A DNA stretch of 64,000 bases from Rugamonas sp. A1-17 (GCA_025548565.1 JAJLPB010000004.1:248001-312000), one strand, 5' to 3'. Shown: positions 16,685-26,233, counted from the stretch's first letter. Translations and numbers: made by a program. Notes: a model not told the origin generated them from the letters alone.

Positions 16685-17569
16685 TTATTTGTCCAGGAGA
16701 TGAGTGATGAGGAAGTACAGCAGCGGCGCAGTCACGACCAGGCTGTCGACCCGGTCGAGAATGCCGCCATGGCCGGGAATGAGTTGCGAAAAATCCTTGA
16801 CGCCCAGCGCCCGCTTGGCGGCCGAGAACATCAGGTCGCCGCAGAAGCCGCCCAGCGACAGCAGCAGCGCGCACGCAGCCAGTTGCGCGGCGCCGGCCAG
16901 GTGCAGGTAGCGGCCCAGCGTCAGCGACAATGCGGTGGTCGCCACCACGCCGCCCAGCAGTCCCTGCCAGGTCTTGTTCGGGCTGATGCCGGGCGCGATG
17001 CGATGACGGCCGAAGATGGTGCCGCTGATGAACTGGGCCACGTCATTCAACGCAGTCAGCACGTACAGGTAGAACAGCCAGGCCAGGCGCGCATGCGCGT
17101 CCAGCGGCAGGCTGTCGTACAAAGGAAGGAAGCGGCAGCTGTAGCACAGCACCAGCCATAGCAACCACGCCAGCGACGCGGCGCCGCGCGTGCGCACGTA
17201 GATCGCCGCCGTCAGCGCGATGGCCGGCGGCAGCGCGGCCAAGGCCCCCGGCGCCGGCAAGAACAGCGCCGTGCCGAACACCACGGCGGCCGGCACCACG
17301 AAGCGGCGCCCGGCGAACGGCGCCAGCTCGCGCAAGGCCAAGAGGCCGATCAGCACCGCCAGCAGCGTCGCGCCGACCGGATGCAGCAGCAGGCTGACGG
17401 TCACCACCGGGAAGATCCACCACCAGGCGTTGACCTGGTCGCGCAACTGGCTGTGCGGCCGCGCGCGCAGCTTGACGCCCACGCCCAGCGACGCCATCCC
17501 CAGCATCAGGTACAGCATGCCGAGCGCGGTCAGGATCTCGGTGCCCAGCAGGGAAAACAGCAATTGCAT
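16685..17569 (-). CDS. ynbB: YnbB-like CDP-diglyceride synthase (phosphatidate cytidylyltransferase)
   Basis: A 294-residue polytopic inner-membrane protein that makes CDP-diacylglycerol from phosphatidate and CTP. The full CdsA signature is present near the C-terminus: SAAKRALGVKDFSQLIPGHG followed by GILDRVD. About eight hydrophobic helices precede it. It opens the minus-strand pair with the ynbC-like gene. This is probably a second, specialised copy, because the housekeeping cdsA normally sits with dxr, rseP and bamA. The 13 bases covering its ribosome-binding site are identical to those before the patatin-like gene at 13111. Confidence 0.9.
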   Translation of the reverse strand: MQLLFSLLGTEILTALGMLYLMLGMASLGVGVKLRARPHSQLRDQVNAWWWIFPVVTVSLLLHPVGATLLAVLIGLLALRELAPFAGRRFVVPAAVVFGTALFLPAPGALAALPPAIALTAAIYVRTRGAASLAWLLWLVLCYSCRFLPLYDSLPLDAHARLAWLFYLYVLTALNDVAQFISGTIFGRHRIAPGISPNKTWQGLLGGVVATTALSLTLGRYLHLAGAAQLAACALLLSLGGFCGDLMFSAAKRALGVKDFSQLIPGHGGILDRVDSLVVTAPLLYFLITHLLDK

Positions 17570-17621
17570 AAATGCCTCAATTATTTTTGTGGCAATTGTA
17601 TAGCGTTTTCCTGCGCGCGGC

Positions 17622-19766
17622 TCAGTCTACGGTGATCAGGACGTCGCGCCCCTTGGTGGCGGCGTTGCCCGCATAGTCCTCGGCCGTGATGCGCAGCGTG
17701 TAGTTGCCGGGGCCGAGGGCGCCGACTTTCCAGCCGCCCGGCGTCAGCTTGCCGTGGATGAGCGTGTTATTGATGGCATAGGAGAAGCGCGTCTCCGCCG
17801 CGCCGTGCACGGTGATGCCGCTGGTGGTCGAGTAGGCCAGCTTGACGGCGTCGCGGTTGCGCGGCAGGCGGTCGTAGAGTTGCGTGATCAGCGGCTGCTC
17901 CATGCCGGGAATGATCTCGCCGTCCGCGTTCAGCAACTGATAGCCCAGCTTGTACAGGCCGAGGCGGCGGCGCGCCTGGTTGCCGTTCATCTGGTCGAAG
18001 GCGTCGACGATGATCTGCACCTCGCCCAGGCTGCGCGGCACCATCAGGCGGCCGTCCACCTTGTCCTTGAGCGGCTTGCCGCTGCTGTCGGCCAGCGTGA
18101 TGCCCTGGATCTGCGGGGCGATGGTGTCTTCCAGGTCCACGAACGGCAGCGACAGCGGATTGAGCACGTCGCCATTGGGCAGGTAGTCCAGGTGCACGTG
18201 GGCCATGCGGTTGACGGTGCCCAGCGTTTCGCCCACCACGAAGCGGGTGCCGCGCTTGACGCGCACCGCCGACGGCACGCCCTTCTCGTCCTTCAGCACT
18301 TGGAAGCGCGGGTCGAGCGGCTTGTCGTTGGCGCCGCGCCCCACGCGCATGTGGATGTAGCGCATGCCGTCCAGCGCCAGTCCTTCCGACAGCTCGCCGT
18401 AGCCCCAGCTGGCGAGCGGGCTGCTGACCTTGCCGGAGGTGACGGCCAGCACCGGCGTGCCGATCGCTGCCTGCACATCGAGGCCGGCGTGGAAATGGTC
18501 GCGGCTCTCGCCATCGAAGTTGCCGCGCACTTCGCCCATCAGGCCGACCACTTCGTGCGGCTTGTCCTGCGGCTTGACCGGCCACGGCATGGTGGCGCCG
18601 TGCGCCGGGATGCCGGACAAGGGTTCGTCTGGCGCGGGCGCCTCGCCGTCCAGCGCCGGTGCCACGCGATGCACGCGGAAAGTGGCGCTGTCGGCCACGT
18701 ACAGCGAACCGTCGCGCGCCAGCGCCAGGCCGCGCGGCGCGTAGAAGCGCACGCCGCCGTCGGCGCCATAGCCAGGCTGGGCCGGATGGTCGACGTCTTC
18801 CAGCACCAGCACCTCGCCGGCCGGCGTGATCTGCGCCAGGCGGCCGTGAGCGTTGCTGGTCACGTAGAGAAAACCGTCCGCCGTGCGCGCCAGCCCGATC
18901 GGCGATTCCAGCGGCGGCGAACGGTCGCCGTCCTTGGCCTGCGCGACGGTGCTCACGCTGCCGTCCTTGCCCAGCTTGCGGATGGCGTGGTTGCCGGTGT
19001 CGGCGATGTACAGCTCGCCGGCGGCGCCGAGCGCCAGGCCGGTGGGTCCGTTGAACAGCGCCTGTACGCCGGGGCCGTCCGCATCGCCCGCGCGGCCGCC
19101 GCCGGCCACGGTGGTGACGTCGCCGTTGGGCGCGATGCGGCGGATGCGATCGTTGTAGGTGTCGGCCACGTAGACCACGCCGGCCGCGTCCACCGCGACG
19201 CCAATCGGGCCGTTGAACTGGGCCGCCGCGCCGCGGCCGTCCTTGTCGCCCGCCAGGCCGTCGCCGGCCAGCGTGCTGACCGTGCCGTCGGGCGTGATCT
19301 TGCGGATGGCGTTGTTGCCGGTGTCGGCCACGTACAGGTTGCCGGCGGCGTCGATCGCCAGGCCGGACGGCGTGTTGAACGCGGCCGCCTTGCCCGCTCC
19401 TTCGGCATAGCCTTCGACCGCGCCGGCCAGCGTGGTGGTGGTGCCGTCCGGGGCGATCTTGCGGATGCGGTTGTTGTCGCCGCCGTCGGCCACGTAGACA
19501 TTGCCTGCGCTGTCGACCGCCACGCCGAACGGATCGGCGAAGCGCGTGCCGCGCCCGCGCCCGTTGTTCGCGCCCGGCATGCCGTCGCCGGCGATGCTGA
19601 TCACGCGCGCGCGCCAGTGCGGCTGCGTGCCTTGCTGCGCGGCCGGCCGGGCCGGGCCCGCGCCGCCGCCCGTCTGATGCGTCAGGAGGTAGGCCGCTCC
19701 GCCCCCACCCAAGGCGCCGCCCACGGCAAGGGCGACGGCGATTAGCTTGAATTGGCTGGGAGTCAC
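17622..19766 (-). CDS. NHL beta-propeller fused to an M23-type peptidase domain
   Basis: A 714-residue envelope protein. A membrane-anchor helix lies at about 5-27, with a short Gly/Pro linker after it. Residues about 50-380 hold at least five NHL repeats of the type GVAVDSAGNVYVADGGDNNRIRKI, forming a beta-propeller. Next comes an M23/LytM-like domain with zinc ligands H-x3-D (HAGLD, near 426-430) and HVH (523-525), both intact. The C-terminal 170 residues are beta-rich and immunoglobulin-like. The predicted activity is peptidoglycan or peptide hydrolysis in the periplasm, with the propeller as a binding platform. The start follows the hydrophobic segment rule. Genes on both sides are in the same direction but well separated. 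Confidence 0.8.
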   Translation of the reverse strand: MTPSQFKLIAVALAVGGALGGGGAAYLLTHQTGGGAGPARPAAQQGTQPHWRARVISIAGDGMPGANNGRGRGTRFADPFGVAVDSAGNVYVADGGDNNRIRKIAPDGTTTTLAGAVEGYAEGAGKAAAFNTPSGLAIDAAGNLYVADTGNNAIRKITPDGTVSTLAGDGLAGDKDGRGAAAQFNGPIGVAVDAAGVVYVADTYNDRIRRIAPNGDVTTVAGGGRAGDADGPGVQALFNGPTGLALGAAGELYIADTGNHAIRKLGKDGSVSTVAQAKDGDRSPPLESPIGLARTADGFLYVTSNAHGRLAQITPAGEVLVLEDVDHPAQPGYGADGGVRFYAPRGLALARDGSLYVADSATFRVHRVAPALDGEAPAPDEPLSGIPAHGATMPWPVKPQDKPHEVVGLMGEVRGNFDGESRDHFHAGLDVQAAIGTPVLAVTSGKVSSPLASWGYGELSEGLALDGMRYIHMRVGRGANDKPLDPRFQVLKDEKGVPSAVRVKRGTRFVVGETLGTVNRMAHVHLDYLPNGDVLNPLSLPFVDLEDTIAPQIQGITLADSSGKPLKDKVDGRLMVPRSLGEVQIIVDAFDQMNGNQARRRLGLYKLGYQLLNADGEIIPGMEQPLITQLYDRLPRNRDAVKLAYSTTSGITVHGAAETRFSYAINNTLIHGKLTPGGWKVGALGPGNYTLRITAEDYAGNAATKGRDVLITVD

Positions 19767-19852
19767 GTTGCAGAAGCCTAAAAGTTGATCAGAAGAAAAG
19801 ATTCTACCTGATCTTCCAGGCCAGAGCTACCAGCCAACCCAAGGCCTGAAAC

Positions 19853-21373
19853 TCAATCGGGCAACTTCGCCGCCAGCTGTACGACGCGGGCGCCGTCGGC
19901 CCTCAAGGCGGCTGCCAGCGCGCGGCCATAGCCGGCGTCGGCCTTCTGGAAGTAGGACAGCATGGTGTATTTCACGCCCTCATCCTTCACCTGCCCCAGG
20001 TCGCCTGCCAGGTTGCCGACCAGGTTGGCCTGCTGCTGCGCGTCCAGCGAGCGATAGAAATCCCCGGCCTGCCTGAAGTTCTGCGTCTTGACGATGCGGG
20101 CCTGCTGCGTGGCGCCGCTCAGCGGCAGCTGGCTGGACTTGTATTGCGCATCGTCGGCCAAGTCCGCGTGCTCGCTCGGCTGGTAGTTGACGTCGCCCTT
20201 GCGGCTGCCGCTGTTCTGGGCGCCGTCCTGGTTATAGTTGGCGGCCACGGTGCGCGGACGGTTGACCGGCAACTGCAGACCGTTGGCGCCGATCCGGTGC
20301 AGCTGGGTATCGGCGTACGAGAACAGGCGGCCTTGCAGCAAGCGGTCCTCGGAGGCCTCGATGCCTGGCACCAGGTTGGATGGCGCCAGCGCGGCCTGCT
20401 CGGTTTCCAGGAAGACGTTGTCCGGGTTCTTGTTCAGCGTCATGCTGCCGACCTTCACTTCCGGCACGCCGGGCCAGGTCTTGGTCGCGTCCAGGCCGTC
20501 GAAGTCCAGCGCCGCCAGTTGCGCCGGCGTCAGCGTCTGGATGTACAGGTCCCAGCGCGGGAAGTTGCCTTGCTGGATGGCGCCGATCAGGTCGCGCGTC
20601 ATGTGGTTGAACTCGGTGGCCTGGATGGCGGAGGCTTCCTTGGCGCTCAGGGTCTTCTGGCCTTGCAGGCTCTTCCAGTGGAATTTCACGTAATGGATCT
20701 GGCCCTGGGCGTTGACGAATTTATAGGCATGCACGCTGTTGCCGTCCATTTCGCGGTAGCTGGCCGGGGTGCCGAAGTCCGAATACACGCGCGTCAGCAT
20801 GTGGGTCGATTCCGGCTGGTGGGAGAAGAAATCGAAGAAACGGTTCGGGTCCTGGATGTTGCTGTCCGGCGCGGGCTTGAGCGAATGCACCATGTCCGGG
20901 AACTTGATGGCGTCGCGGATGAAGAAGACCGGCAGGTTGTTGCCGACCAGATCCCAGTTGCCTTCGGTGGTGTAGAACTTGGTGCCGAAGCCGCGCGGAT
21001 CGCGCAGCGTTTCCGGCGAGTGGTTGCCGTGGATGACGCTGGAGAAGCGCACGAACACCGGCGTCTGCGTGCCGGGCCGAAACACGGCGGCGCGGGTCAG
21101 CGCGGACAGGTCCTGCTCGGCCACGAACACGCCGTGGGCGCCGGTGCCGCGCGCGTGCACCACCCGCTCCGGCTGCCGCTCGCGGTCGAAGCGCTGCAGC
21201 TTCTGGATCAGCTGCACGTCCTGCAGCAGCACCGGGCCGTTGGGGCCGGCCGTTTGCGAGTTCTGGTTGTCGCCGACCGGGGCGCCGTTGTCGCGCGTCA
21301 GCGTGGTGCCGGCGCCGGCGATCAGCGGTAGCGCCAGCAACAGTATGATGGTCGAAGTTTGCAATGGTTTCAT
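19853..21373 (-). CDS. Periplasmic clade catalase (KatB-like)
   Basis: A 506-residue haem catalase with a cleavable signal peptide (residues 1-21, ending AGAG), so it acts in the periplasm like Pseudomonas KatB. Active-site His73 (RVVHARGTGAHG), Asn146 (DLVGNNLPVFF) and the haem-ligand Tyr353 (RLFSYADTQLHR) are all present. The length is that of small-subunit catalases. It dismutates hydrogen peroxide. A CTAT-N7-ATAG dyad lies 74-88 bases before the start and may be part of an OxyR site. No ankyrin partner gene is adjacent. Confidence 0.95.
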   Translation of the reverse strand: MKPLQTSTIILLLALPLIAGAGTTLTRDNGAPVGDNQNSQTAGPNGPVLLQDVQLIQKLQRFDRERQPERVVHARGTGAHGVFVAEQDLSALTRAAVFRPGTQTPVFVRFSSVIHGNHSPETLRDPRGFGTKFYTTEGNWDLVGNNLPVFFIRDAIKFPDMVHSLKPAPDSNIQDPNRFFDFFSHQPESTHMLTRVYSDFGTPASYREMDGNSVHAYKFVNAQGQIHYVKFHWKSLQGQKTLSAKEASAIQATEFNHMTRDLIGAIQQGNFPRWDLYIQTLTPAQLAALDFDGLDATKTWPGVPEVKVGSMTLNKNPDNVFLETEQAALAPSNLVPGIEASEDRLLQGRLFSYADTQLHRIGANGLQLPVNRPRTVAANYNQDGAQNSGSRKGDVNYQPSEHADLADDAQYKSSQLPLSGATQQARIVKTQNFRQAGDFYRSLDAQQQANLVGNLAGDLGQVKDEGVKYTMLSYFQKADAGYGRALAAALRADGARVVQLAAKLPD

Positions 21374-21446
21374 GGTGACGTCTCCTGGGTGAGTTGATGT
21401 TCAGTCACTATAGCCATCACGCAATCATTAATAAATATAATTAAAA

Positions 21447-21461
21447 CTATGAAATCGATAG
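21447..21461 (-). promoter_or_regulatory. Partial OxyR-type dyad before the catalase gene
   Basis: CTAT (21447-21450) and ATAG (21458-21461) are separated by exactly seven bases, as in the centre of the OxyR motif ATAG-N7-CTAT-N7-ATAG-N7-CTAT. The two outer tetramers are not present in register. The surrounding AT-rich stretch (about 21420-21460) stands out from the local base composition. Confidence 0.3.
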
Positions 21462-21481
21462 CAGTTCCAACGAAAAAAGCC

Positions 21482-21509
21482 AAAAAAAAGCCCGCTAAGT
21501 TAGCGGGCT
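21482..21509 (-). terminator. Rho-independent terminator of the protease gene
   Basis: A perfect 9-bp stem (AGCCCGCTA / TAGCGGGCT, 21489-21509) has a three-base loop. On the minus strand a run of eight T (A-run 21482-21489 on the plus strand) follows directly. It lies about 120 bases downstream of the protease stop and upstream of the catalase gene, which reads the same way. Confidence 0.9.
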
Positions 21510-21592
21510 AAATCTATTTCCTTGGAGGAGATAGAGGAGACAGGTGAATGATGCTGCATCGCGGCATATAGGTCCAATTTATATTGGCAATA

Positions 21593-21621
21593 GCAGAGAT
21601 ATTCAACATGAATATCTCTGC
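21593..21621 (-). other. 13-bp perfect hairpin just after the protease stop
   Basis: GCAGAGATATTCA and its exact reverse complement TGAATATCTCTGC flank ACA. The hairpin is ten bases past the stop codon of the protease gene. It lacks a T-run, so it is more likely an mRNA 3' stabiliser or a first, inefficient stop signal upstream of the true terminator at 21482-21509. Confidence 0.6.
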
Positions 21622-21630
21622 CCTGTACGC

Positions 21631-23889
21631 TTATTTATTGATGTCCGCCGCGTACGGCAGCACGCGCGAGGCCATGCGGGTGTCGGTTTTCAACAGGCCC
21701 ACCTCGTCGGCCAGGATGTGGACCGCTTCGTTCAGCAGCACGTCCTTGGCGGCCTTGGCGGCCTTTTCCGCGTCCAGCTCGGCGGTCAGCGAGCGCTCGT
21801 CGCCCTGCAAGCCGTCGTCGGTGCGCAGCGCGCCCTTGACCGCCGCCACTTTCGGCGATGGCGCGGGCTTGCCGTTGGCCGGCTTGGCCGAGATCGCCTT
21901 GTTCAGCGCATCTTTCGGATCCGGGATCAGCACCGGATCGTCCGCGCCCAGCGTGGTCGACAGCAGGCGCGCCTCGCGCAGCTTGGCGCGGGTCTCCTGG
22001 GCGTCACGCTCCTTGCGGCGCACCGTCTCGTTGAGCGAGATCAGGTTGTCCTTGCGCTGCTTCTTGACCAGCGCTATATCCTCGGCCAGGTACTGGAAGT
22101 CCTTGTCCTTGGCCACGCGCGCCTCGTGCTTCTTGTCCAGCAACGGCAGGATCTCCTTGAGCTCGCCAGCCGGGATGTAGACGGCCGGCTTGATCGAGGT
22201 CCACGGCAAGGCGTTGTCGTAGCTCGATTCGCCGAAGGTGTCCGAATCGCCCATGGTCGGCAGCTTGATGTCGGGCGTGACGCCGCGCAGCTGCGTGGTG
22301 CCGCCGTTGATGCGGAAGAACTGGGCGATCGTCATCTTCAGCTCGCCGTAGTGCACCTGGGCGTTCTGCGAGAAGCGGTCCAGGCCGAAGATGGTCTGCA
22401 CCGTGCCCTTGCCGAAGCTCGGCTCGCCGATGATGACGCCACGGCCATAATCCTGGATCGCGGCCGCGAAGATCTCGGAGGCCGAGGCCGAACCGCGGTT
22501 GATCAGCACACCCAGCGGGCCGTCCCAGGCCATGCCGGGGTTGTTGTCGCTTTCGACTTCGATCTTGTTGTCGCTGTTACGCTGTTGCACCACCGGGCCC
22601 TTGTCGATGAACAGGCCGGTCAGCTGCACCGCCTCGGCCAGCGAGCCGCCGCCGTTGTTGCGCAGGTCGATCAGCACGTTGTCGACTTTTTCCTTCTTCA
22701 GCTCGCCCAGCAGGCGGGCCACGTCGCGGGTGGCGCTCTTGTAATCCTTGTCGCCCTTGCGGCTGGCTTCGAAGTCCTGGTAGAAGGTCGGCAGCGAGAT
22801 CACGCCGATGCGGCGCTTGGCCGTGCCGTCCTTGACTTCCAGGATGGATTTCTTGGCCGACTGCTCTTCCATGCTGATCTTCTTGCGCACCAGCGACACC
22901 TGGGTGTGCTTGCCGTCGACGCCGGCGTCGACCGGCAGGATGTCCAGCCGCACGGTGGAATCCTTCGGTCCGCGGATCAGCGCGACCACGTCGTCGATGC
23001 GCCAGCCCAGCACTTCGGTCATCGGTGAGCTGTCGTCCTTGGCCACGCCGAGGATCTTGTCGCCGACCTTGATCTTGCCCGACAGGCCGGCCGGGCTGCC
23101 CGGCACCACCTCGCGCACCACGGTGTATTCGTCGCGGGTCTGCAGCACGCAGCCGATGCCCTCCAGCGACAGGCGCATGGCGATGTCGAAGTTCTCCGAC
23201 GCGCGCGGCCCCAGGTAGTTGGTGTGCGGCTCGATCGACATGGCGTAGGCGTTCATGAAGATCTGGAACACGTCCTCGTTGGTCAGCTTGCGCGAACGGC
23301 CGATGTAGTTCTCGTAGCGCTTGTCGAGCGTCTCGCGGATGCCCTTGTCGTCCTTGCCGGCCAGCTTGAGGCGCAGCCAGTCGTTCTTGACGCGCTTGCG
23401 CCACAGCTCCTTCATTTCAGCGTCGGTCTTGACCCAGTCGGCCTTCTCGCGGTCGTACTGGTAGCTCTCGTCGAGGCTGAAGTCGGGCTTGGTCTTGAGC
23501 AGTTCGCGCGCGTAGGCGATGCGCTCGTTGAAGCGCTGCTGGTACAGGTTGTAGATGGCGAACGGCACGCTGAGGTTTTCGCCGTTGATGGCGTCGTCCA
23601 GGCGGGTGCGCACGATGGCGTACTGGTCGAGGTCGGCCTGGGTGAAGAACAGTTTTTCCGAATCCAGCGATTTAAAATAGCGGTCGAAGATTTTTTCCGA
23701 CATCGCGTCGTCCAGCGGGGTGGCCTTGTAATGCAGTTTGGTCAGCACCCGCGAGGCCCACACGGCCGCCTGGGCCTGGCCCGGCTGGGGTTTGAGTACG
23801 GTCTCCGCCGCGGCTTTTTCCGGCACGGCGGCGCCGGCCTGCGCCGACAGCGCCGCTAAAATGGCCACCAACAGCATTTGCTTCTTCAT
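21631..23889 (-). CDS. prc: Tail-specific (carboxy-terminal processing) protease, S41 family
   Basis: A 752-residue periplasmic protease. I chose the ATG at 23889, which has CGGAG nine bases upstream and a signal peptide directly after it (KKQMLLVAILAALSAQAGA). The order is the long N-terminal Tsp domain, a PDZ domain near 245-330 and the S41 catalytic core. The dyad is Ser in SASASEI (467-471) and Lys494 in GEPSFGKGTVQ. The C-terminal DUF3340-like region (about 590-720) matches the Prc subfamily. It degrades tagged or misfolded periplasmic proteins and trims penicillin-binding protein tails in relatives. It ends in a hairpin and a strong terminator. Confidence 0.94.
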   Translation of the reverse strand: MKKQMLLVAILAALSAQAGAAVPEKAAAETVLKPQPGQAQAAVWASRVLTKLHYKATPLDDAMSEKIFDRYFKSLDSEKLFFTQADLDQYAIVRTRLDDAINGENLSVPFAIYNLYQQRFNERIAYARELLKTKPDFSLDESYQYDREKADWVKTDAEMKELWRKRVKNDWLRLKLAGKDDKGIRETLDKRYENYIGRSRKLTNEDVFQIFMNAYAMSIEPHTNYLGPRASENFDIAMRLSLEGIGCVLQTRDEYTVVREVVPGSPAGLSGKIKVGDKILGVAKDDSSPMTEVLGWRIDDVVALIRGPKDSTVRLDILPVDAGVDGKHTQVSLVRKKISMEEQSAKKSILEVKDGTAKRRIGVISLPTFYQDFEASRKGDKDYKSATRDVARLLGELKKEKVDNVLIDLRNNGGGSLAEAVQLTGLFIDKGPVVQQRNSDNKIEVESDNNPGMAWDGPLGVLINRGSASASEIFAAAIQDYGRGVIIGEPSFGKGTVQTIFGLDRFSQNAQVHYGELKMTIAQFFRINGGTTQLRGVTPDIKLPTMGDSDTFGESSYDNALPWTSIKPAVYIPAGELKEILPLLDKKHEARVAKDKDFQYLAEDIALVKKQRKDNLISLNETVRRKERDAQETRAKLREARLLSTTLGADDPVLIPDPKDALNKAISAKPANGKPAPSPKVAAVKGALRTDDGLQGDERSLTAELDAEKAAKAAKDVLLNEAVHILADEVGLLKTDTRMASRVLPYAADINK

Positions 23890-24229
23890 CGGCTTACTCC
23901 GAAACGTAGTGTTATCAATATCGTCCTGCGCAGCGCTCCTGCCTGCCATTCCATTCTACAGGATAGCACCGCGCCCAGGCTCTGGGAGTGTGCAGTGTCT
24001 CCGCGCAAGCTTAAGCCGGCCTGAAATATCATCTCAGCATTTATGTTGCTTTGCAGCAAAACTGTGATATCATGCCGGTCTGTTGTTTTTTGACGGCCCG
24101 CCACGCACCACTCCGGCAGCGCCGATACGCCTCGACCCGTGAGGCGCCCTGATGTCCTCACGCAGTCGCTCCGCTGGAGCATGCTCGCCTTCGAGCCCTC
24201 AATCCGCAGTACCCTGAACTGATAAATAC
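23890..24229. other. 340-base divergent intergenic region between protease and chemoreceptor
   Basis: This gap serves both directions. It holds a plausible plus-strand promoter (24046-24073) and a leader of about 150 bases before the chemoreceptor. That leader has a 6-bp GC hairpin (CGCCTC / GAGGCG, 24128-24146). I looked for a c-di-GMP or other riboswitch core and did not see one, and no small coding gene is convincing. Confidence 0.5.
24046..24073 (+). promoter_or_regulatory. Probable promoter of the chemoreceptor gene
   Basis: TTGCTT (24046-24051) and TATCAT (24068-24073) are spaced by 16 bases. This gives a start near 24080 and a leader of about 150 bases. No sigma28 flagellar promoter (TAAA-N15-GCCGATAA) is visible, although the gene is a chemoreceptor. 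Confidence 0.45.
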
Positions 24230-26233
24230 ATGCAAACCTTTACTATGAACCCCCGCGACTGGGGCGTTGGCACCAAGATTTCCGTTTTCACTTTCGGCCT
24301 GATCGCCGTCATCCTGGCCATGCTGCTCAGCCTGATCAACATGAGCACATCGGCCATGCTGACCGAGCGCGCCAAGGCCAACGTCGCCAGCACGCTCGGC
24401 GGCATCGCCAACACGGTCGAAGTATTCAACACCGCCATGACCAACGAGGCGTCGAGCTTTGCCCGCCTGTTCGCGGCCGGCTTCGGCGACGGCAAGTTCA
24501 CGCTGGACGCCGGCGCCACGGTCGATATCGGCGGCAAGCCCACGCCCACGCTCAAGCACGACGGCCGCGCGCTGAACCTGGACTTCTCCATCCCCGACAA
24601 GTTCACCGCCGACACCGGTGTGGTCGCCACCATCTTCGCCGCCAGCGGCGACGAGTTCGTGCGCGTGAGCACCTCGCTGAAGAAGGAAAACGGCGAGCGC
24701 GCGGTCGGCACCCAGCTCGACCATGCCCACCCGAGCTACGCGCCGCTGCGCGCCGGCGGCAACTACATCGGCCTGGCCACGCTGTTCGGCAAGCAGTACA
24801 TCACGCAGTACGACCCGATCAAGGACGAGCGCGGCCAGGTCATCGGCGTGCTGTTCATCGGCCTGGACATCTCGAAGAACATGGCCATGCTGAAGGAGAA
24901 GATCAAGGCCATCAAGATCGGCGACACCGGCTATATCTACGTAATCAACGCGGCGCCCGGCAAGGCGCAGGGCACGGCGCTGGTCCATCCGGCCAAGGAA
25001 GGCGAGAACCTGATCGACAGCCAGAGCAGCGATGGCCGCCCCTTCGTCAAGGACATGCTAGCGCAACAGAAAGGCTCGATGAGCTACGCCTGGTCCGACA
25101 GCGCCGGCGCCGCGCCGCGCGACAAGCTGGTCGAGTTCCACACCTTCAAGCCGTGGAACTGGCTGATCGTCGGCGGCACCTACACCGGGGAGATCACCCA
25201 CGAGGCGGGCCTGCTGCGCAACCGCTACGCCTTGCTGGGCCTGGTGTCGCTGACGCTGTTCGCGGTGGTCCTGTTCCTGCTGGTGCGTGCCAACGTCACC
25301 CGCCCGCTGGCACGCGCCGAAGCGGCCGCCGCGCGCATCGCCCAGGGCGACCTGGACGTGCGGCTGGTCGTCGACAGCAAGGACGAGATTGGCCTGCTGC
25401 TGCGCGCCCTGAACGGCATCAGCAAGAACCTGTCGGGCGTGGTCGGCCAGGTGCGACTGGGCGCCGAGCAGATCGCCACCGCCTCCAACGAGATCGCCGC
25501 CGGCAACCTCGACCTGTCGTCGCGCACCGAGGAGCAGGCCTCCAGCCTGGAGGAAACCGCCGCCTCGATGGAGCAGCTCAGCAGCGCCGTCAAGCAGAAC
25601 GCCGACAACGCCGCCCAGGCCAACCAGATGGCGCTGGCCGCGTCCAACATCGCCGCCAGGGGTGGCGATGTGGTGGCGCAGGTGGTCGACACCATGGGCT
25701 CGATCAACCAGTCGTCGCGCAAGATCGTCGACATCATTTCGGTCATCGACGGCATCGCCTTCCAGACCAACATCCTGGCGCTGAACGCCGCCGTGGAAGC
25801 GGCGCGCGCCGGCGAACAGGGCCGCGGCTTCGCGGTGGTGGCGTCGGAAGTGCGCAACCTGGCGCAGCGCTCGGCCACGGCGGCCAAGGAAATCAAGGCG
25901 CTGATCGACGACTCGGTCGGCAAGGTCGAAACCGGCAGCGCGCAAGTGGCGCAGGCCGGCACGACGATGCAGGAAGTGGTGGTCAGCGTGCGCCGCGTGA
26001 CCGACATCATGGCCGAGATCAGCAGCGCCAGCGAAGAGCAGCGCGCCGGCATCGGCCAGGTGCACGAGGCGATCGCGCAGATGGACCAGGTCACGCAGCA
26101 AAACGCCGCGCTGGTCGAGCAGGCGGCCGCGGCGGCGCACGCGCTGCAGGACCAGGCATCCGACCTGGAGCACGTGGTGCGCATCTTCAAGCTGGCCGAT
26201 GCCCAAGCCGCTCCCCGCCTCGCGCTGAGGTAG
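24230..26233 (+). CDS. Methyl-accepting chemotaxis protein with Cache sensor
   Basis: A 667-residue chemoreceptor. A first membrane helix (about 17-38) is followed by a periplasmic Cache domain (about 40-325) of the Cache3-Cache2 fusion type, with [13 protein letters not shown] in its second half. A second helix (about 330-353), HAMP, and a long coiled-coil signalling domain follow. The conserved tip [20 protein letters not shown] is intact. It would bind a small periplasmic ligand and control CheA. No Shine-Dalgarno is clear for ATG 24230 or for the in-frame ATG at 24245, so the exact start is uncertain. No che genes are nearby. Confidence 0.95.
   Translation: MQTFTMNPRDWGVGTKISVFTFGLIAVILAMLLSLINMSTSAMLTERAKANVASTLGGIANTVEVFNTAMTNEASSFARLFAAGFGDGKFTLDAGATVDIGGKPTPTLKHDGRALNLDFSIPDKFTADTGVVATIFAASGDEFVRVSTSLKKENGERAVGTQLDHAHPSYAPLRAGGNYIGLATLFGKQYITQYDPIKDERGQVIGVLFIGLDISKNMAMLKEKIKAIKIGDTGYIYVINAAPGKAQGTALVHPAKEGENLIDSQSSDGRPFVKDMLAQQKGSMSYAWSDSAGAAPRDKLVEFHTFKPWNWLIVGGTYTGEITHEAGLLRNRYALLGLVSLTLFAVVLFLLVRANVTRPLARAEAAAARIAQGDLDVRLVVDSKDEIGLLLRALNGISKNLSGVVGQVRLGAEQIATASNEIAAGNLDLSSRTEEQASSLEETAASMEQLSSAVKQNADNAAQANQMALAASNIAARGGDVVAQVVDTMGSINQSSRKIVDIISVIDGIAFQTNILALNAAVEAARAGEQGRGFAVVASEVRNLAQRSATAAKEIKALIDDSVGKVETGSAQVAQAGTTMQEVVVSVRRVTDIMAEISSASEEQRAGIGQVHEAIAQMDQVTQQNAALVEQAAAAAHALQDQASDLEHVVRIFKLADAQAAPRLALR

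Noticed and set aside
24128..24146. Hairpin in the chemoreceptor leader as a c-di-GMP riboswitch
   Set aside because: Only a 6-bp stem is present, and I could not find the conserved tetraloop/receptor sequences of the known c-di-GMP riboswitch classes.
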